Positions 61,666 to 64,000 of a DNA stretch of 64,000 nt are shown in pieces (the stretch's first letter is position 1; each line of letters starts with the position of its first letter). Origin of the DNA: Candidatus Thiocaldithrix dubininis. GTDB lineage: Bacteria > Pseudomonadota > Gammaproteobacteria > Thiotrichales > Thiotrichaceae. A program made the translations under genes and the position numbers. The notes under the pieces were generated by a model. That model worked only from the letters and a program-made list of their open reading frames with translations, was not told the origin of the DNA and searched no databases. The stretch lies in the NCBI GenBank assembly GCA_029972135.1, contig CP124755.1, positions 1,736,001 through 1,800,000 of the forward strand, given 5' to 3'.

Positions 61666-62121
61666 ATGCACACAATCGAATATAAAATTCTCGACCCGCG
61701 CATTGGTCATGAATTTCCGCTACCCGCCTACGCCACTAGCGGTTCAGCCGGTATGGATTTACGCGCTTGTTTAGATCAAGCCATTGAACTCGCCCCCGGT
61801 GATACCTGCTTAATTCCCACGGGCTTAGCCATTCATATTGGCGACCCTAATCTGGCGGCTGTCATTTTGCCACGCTCCGGTTTAGGGCATAAACACGGTA
61901 TTGTGTTAGGCAATCTAGTCGGCTTAATTGACTCGGATTACCAAGGGCAACTTATGATCTCGGTTTGGAACCGTGGGCAAAGTGCTTTTACCATTCAACC
62001 CGGCGAACGCATCGCCCAACTGGTATTTGTGCCAGTCGTGCAGGTACAACTTCAGCCTGTTAACGATTTCCAGCAAACTCAACGTGGCGAAGGTGGCTTT
62101 GGTCACTCAGGGCGACATTAA
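61666..62121 (+). CDS. dut: dUTPase
   Basis: A 151-residue trimeric dUTP pyrophosphatase. All five motifs are present: [51 protein letters not shown] and [11 protein letters not shown]. It converts dUTP (made by the Dcd of this window) to dUMP for thymidylate synthesis and keeps uracil out of DNA. It is followed by a structured intergenic element. Confidence 0.97.
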   Translation: MHTIEYKILDPRIGHEFPLPAYATSGSAGMDLRACLDQAIELAPGDTCLIPTGLAIHIGDPNLAAVILPRSGLGHKHGIVLGNLVGLIDSDYQGQLMISVWNRGQSAFTIQPGERIAQLVFVPVVQVQLQPVNDFQQTQRGEGGFGHSGRH

Positions 62122-62149
62122 TTTTTTGAGCAATAGCACAATAGTGAAC

Positions 62150-62259
62150 GACCTATTCCCGGTTAGTTTGGAGCAGAGCCTGTGTCGCAGGGATGCGGCG
62201 CTGGAGCGTACAGGGATGTATTCACAGCGTCTCTGCAAAAACTATTCGGGAATCAGGTC
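62150..62259 (+). ncRNA. Structured element with two GGGA-loop (CsrA-type) hairpins
   Basis: Outer stem GACCTATTCCCG (62150-62161) with CGGGAATCAGGTC (62247-62259, one bulge). Middle stem GCAGAG/CTCTGC (62173-62178 with 62231-62236). Inside are two hairpins, each ending in a GGGA tetraloop: GTGTCGCA-GGGA-TGCGGCGC (62182-62201) and GTACA-GGGA-TGTAT (62208-62221). GTACAGGGATGT equals the CsrA in vitro consensus RUACARGGAUGU. It may be a leader of the next gene, a CsrA-binding RNA or a dispersed genomic element. Confidence 0.6.
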
Positions 62260-62291
62260 AATCTAAAATGTAATTATTGGACAGGCAGAAT

Positions 62292-62630
62292 ATGAGCAAA
62301 AAAAACGACCCCATTAGTCAAAACGACAATGATGAACAATTCTGGGATTTAACCGACCAATTCATTGGCTTAGCCAATCAATTAGGGCAAGATGAAGTGG
62401 ATTTAGGCAAAATTGGCGCGGCTATGTTATACGCAGCCAGTCGCTTTAATGTATTTGCAGTGGCAGTTTCATCCGTGGATAAAGAACAATATGCCCAAGA
62501 TATGGATGAGGTCATGGAATACCTCACCAAGCAATTTCGGCACATGCTTGGCGGCAATTTGCGCGACTTCCGCGATAACTACAAAACTTATATTCAAGCT
62601 CCAGACGAAGCAGATAAAGCGGGGAATTAA
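62292..62630 (+). CDS. DUF3144 family protein
   Basis: A 112-residue acidic helical protein (start ATG 62292, [20 protein letters not shown]). The DUF3144-like core is [36 protein letters not shown], and [20 protein letters not shown]. Conserved in Gammaproteobacteria; function unknown. Its stop overlaps the end of argD (convergent, four bases). The structured element lies directly upstream. Confidence 0.8.
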   Translation: MSKKNDPISQNDNDEQFWDLTDQFIGLANQLGQDEVDLGKIGAAMLYAASRFNVFAVAVSSVDKEQYAQDMDEVMEYLTKQFRHMLGGNLRDFRDNYKTYIQAPDEADKAGN

Positions 62631-63811
62631 TTCCCCACTGATTGCAAAACAGCAGCTAGCGCTTGTACTAATAGGGCTGACATTGCTTGAATTTCGGCGC
62701 GACTTACATTTAAAGCAGGCATAAAACGTAAAGTATGCGGGCGTGGTGCATTAATAAGTAAACCCAAAACTAAGCTATGTTGCACAATGGCATGGGCATC
62801 TAACACCCCTGTGTCCAATGCCAACAATAACCCTTGCCCACGTACTTCGCCTAAACCAAACTGCGCAGATAAAGTCTGTAGGGTCTGCCGTAAATAGACG
62901 CCATTGACTTGCACTTGCGGAAGAAATGCGGGCTTTAATATCTCGCTGAGCACAGCTGACGCCACCGCAGTCATTAGGGGATTACCGTTATACGTGCCAC
63001 CTTGATCGCCCGCTTGAAATACACAACAATGCTGTTTAGCTAATAGTGCGGAAATTGGCACGCCGCCACCTAAGCCTTTACCCAGCGTCATAATATCCGG
63101 CTCAATGCCATACGCTTGATAAGCAAACAGATTTCCTATACGCCCTACTCCCGTTTGCACTTCATCCACGATTAATAACAGTTGATGCTGATCTGCTAAT
63201 TGGCGTAATTGCTGCACAAACTCAAGTTGCGCAGCAATCACACCGGCTTCACCTTGTATCAGTTCCAGCATAATCGCTACGGTTTGTGTATCAATCGCCT
63301 GTTCTACGGCAGCGGTGTTATTATAAGCGACCTTAGTAAATCCAGGCGTTTTCGGTTCAAATAAAGACTCGAAAGCGGCTTTGCCACTGGCGGCCATAGT
63401 GGTTAAGGTACGCCCGTGAAAGCCGTTATGAAACGTAATAATTTTATAAGCACCGTGTTTCTTAACCGCTCCCCATTTACGCGCTAATTTAATCGCGCCC
63501 TCATTTGCCTCTGCGCCACTGTTGGCGAAAAATACTTGGTCAAACACGGAATTCTGCGTCAGTAGATCCGCACAGGTCAGCATCGGCTGGTTATAAAACG
63601 CTGGGCTGGGATTCAGCAATTGCTTAGCTTGTGTACATAAGGCTTGGCTAATCGCGCTTGGGCAATGCCCCAAGGTATTCACTGCCCAGCCTTGTATAAA
63701 ATCTAAATAACGCTTGCCGTGGTTGTCCCACAAATACGCACCTTGCCCTTGTGTAAAAATAAGTTCCGGGCGTGGAATTACCGGCATAATACTCGTAACC
63801 GACGATTGCAT
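62627..63811 (-). CDS. argD: Acetylornithine aminotransferase
   Basis: A 394-residue class III PLP aminotransferase for arginine (and possibly lysine) synthesis. Motifs: [46 protein letters not shown] and [18 protein letters not shown] with the PLP lysine. The C-terminus [11 protein letters not shown] and [14 protein letters not shown] is normal. The leader carries a terminator hairpin and an Arg-codon-rich mini-ORF just upstream. Confidence 0.93.
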   Translation of the reverse strand: MQSSVTSIMPVIPRPELIFTQGQGAYLWDNHGKRYLDFIQGWAVNTLGHCPSAISQALCTQAKQLLNPSPAFYNQPMLTCADLLTQNSVFDQVFFANSGAEANEGAIKLARKWGAVKKHGAYKIITFHNGFHGRTLTTMAASGKAAFESLFEPKTPGFTKVAYNNTAAVEQAIDTQTVAIMLELIQGEAGVIAAQLEFVQQLRQLADQHQLLLIVDEVQTGVGRIGNLFAYQAYGIEPDIMTLGKGLGGGVPISALLAKQHCCVFQAGDQGGTYNGNPLMTAVASAVLSEILKPAFLPQVQVNGVYLRQTLQTLSAQFGLGEVRGQGLLLALDTGVLDAHAIVQHSLVLGLLINAPRPHTLRFMPALNVSRAEIQAMSALLVQALAAVLQSVGN

Positions 63812-63829
63812 AGTTGCTTTCCTTTAGGC

Positions 63830-63864
63830 AAAAAAAAAAGCCACAAGCGTGAGCCTGTGGCTTT
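63830..63864 (-). terminator. Terminator in the argD leader
   Basis: On the minus strand AAAGCCACA/TGTGGCTTT (nine pairs plus two inner pairs) followed by T10, ending 19 bases before the argD start. A second short hairpin GACCC/GGGTC is at 63872-63887. It either ends an upstream gene or acts as an attenuator. Confidence 0.85.
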
Positions 63865-63901
63865 GGAAGTCGACCCAAGAGCGGGTCACAAAACTTATGA
63901 A

Positions 63902-64000
63902 TTAATCCGCAAGATCCTCCCTTTCACCCACAGGCATGACTCTTGCACGACGTCGCAAGGTCATAGCTTGAAGTTGAAAGTTGAGAAACTGGTTATTCAT
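63902..64000 (-). CDS. Possible leader peptide upstream of argD (may be a gene's tail)
   Basis: A 32-codon frame beginning with an ATG exactly at the window edge: MNNQFLNFQLQAMTLRRRAR then VMPVGEREDLAD and TAA. It contains Arg codons CGA CGT CGT GCA AGA in a cluster and sits 38 bases before a terminator that precedes argD. This could be an arginine-sensing leader peptide. It could equally be the C-terminus of a longer gene cut by the window edge. Confidence 0.4.
   Translation of the reverse strand: MNNQFLNFQLQAMTLRRRARVMPVGEREDLAD

Noticed and set aside
62160-62266. Short frame reading RRDAALERTGMYSQRLC
   Set aside because: It lies across the structured element with conserved pairing; no ribosome site. 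RNA structure explains the sequence better than coding.

Overview
The window looks like the chromosome of a gammaproteobacterium of moderate-to-low GC, most likely a Thiothrix-like (Thiotrichales) bacterium. The evidence is the gene content (rpoE-rseABC, nadB, cysM, ribBA/ribH/nusB, glnS, dut, argD, yegD, hscC, TrpB2) and strong use of TTA leucine codons. The genus is inferred from gene style only; there is no rRNA or tRNA gene in the window to test it.

Layout. 1-1.3 kb is an accessory scrapheap: a decayed IS1182-type transposase, a FitAB-type toxin-antitoxin pair and a type I methylase relic. 1.35-10.7 kb is one giant secreted beta-helix/SdrD-like surface protein gene. 11.2-12.8 kb holds an IS200/IS605-type tnpB inserted just before a helical-repeat protein gene. 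12.8-24.7 kb is mostly housekeeping: lytic transglycosylase, guanine deaminase, UbiB-like kinase, alcohol dehydrogenase, an LbtU-type porin with a possible Fur box, cysM and a ribBA-ribH-nusB operon.

24.8-26.7 kb holds the most exciting locus, a graspetide (omega-ester peptide) cluster. Its precursor carries six plesiocin-type TTxxxxEE core repeats. A terminator-like hairpin separates it from an ATP-grasp ligase gene. 26.8-34.3 kb carries a hemerythrin-like protein, a phospholipase D enzyme, a candidate sigma-54-driven small RNA, an mbnP-mbnH copper pair with an outer-membrane partner, and TrpB2. 34.35-37.25 kb is a GC-rich four-gene permease/thioredoxin/CcdA cassette bracketed by two 90-bp copies of the trpB2 3' end, which marks it as an insertion.

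37.4-49.7 kb includes yegD, a dCTP deaminase gene interrupted by a 378-residue HNH intein, a LEA-2 lipoprotein, a secreted glycosidase-like protein, PhoD, and an RMD1-hscC-J/RDD chaperone operon, followed by def. 50-64 kb includes a tnpB relic, nadB, the sigma-E operon behind a candidate sigma-E promoter, a second and larger glycosidase-like protein with a CBM9-type tail, a transglutaminase, glnS, an MBL hydrolase and dut. Next come a structured element showing two GGGA-loop hairpins of the CsrA-binding type, and argD with a possible arginine-codon leader peptide and terminator.
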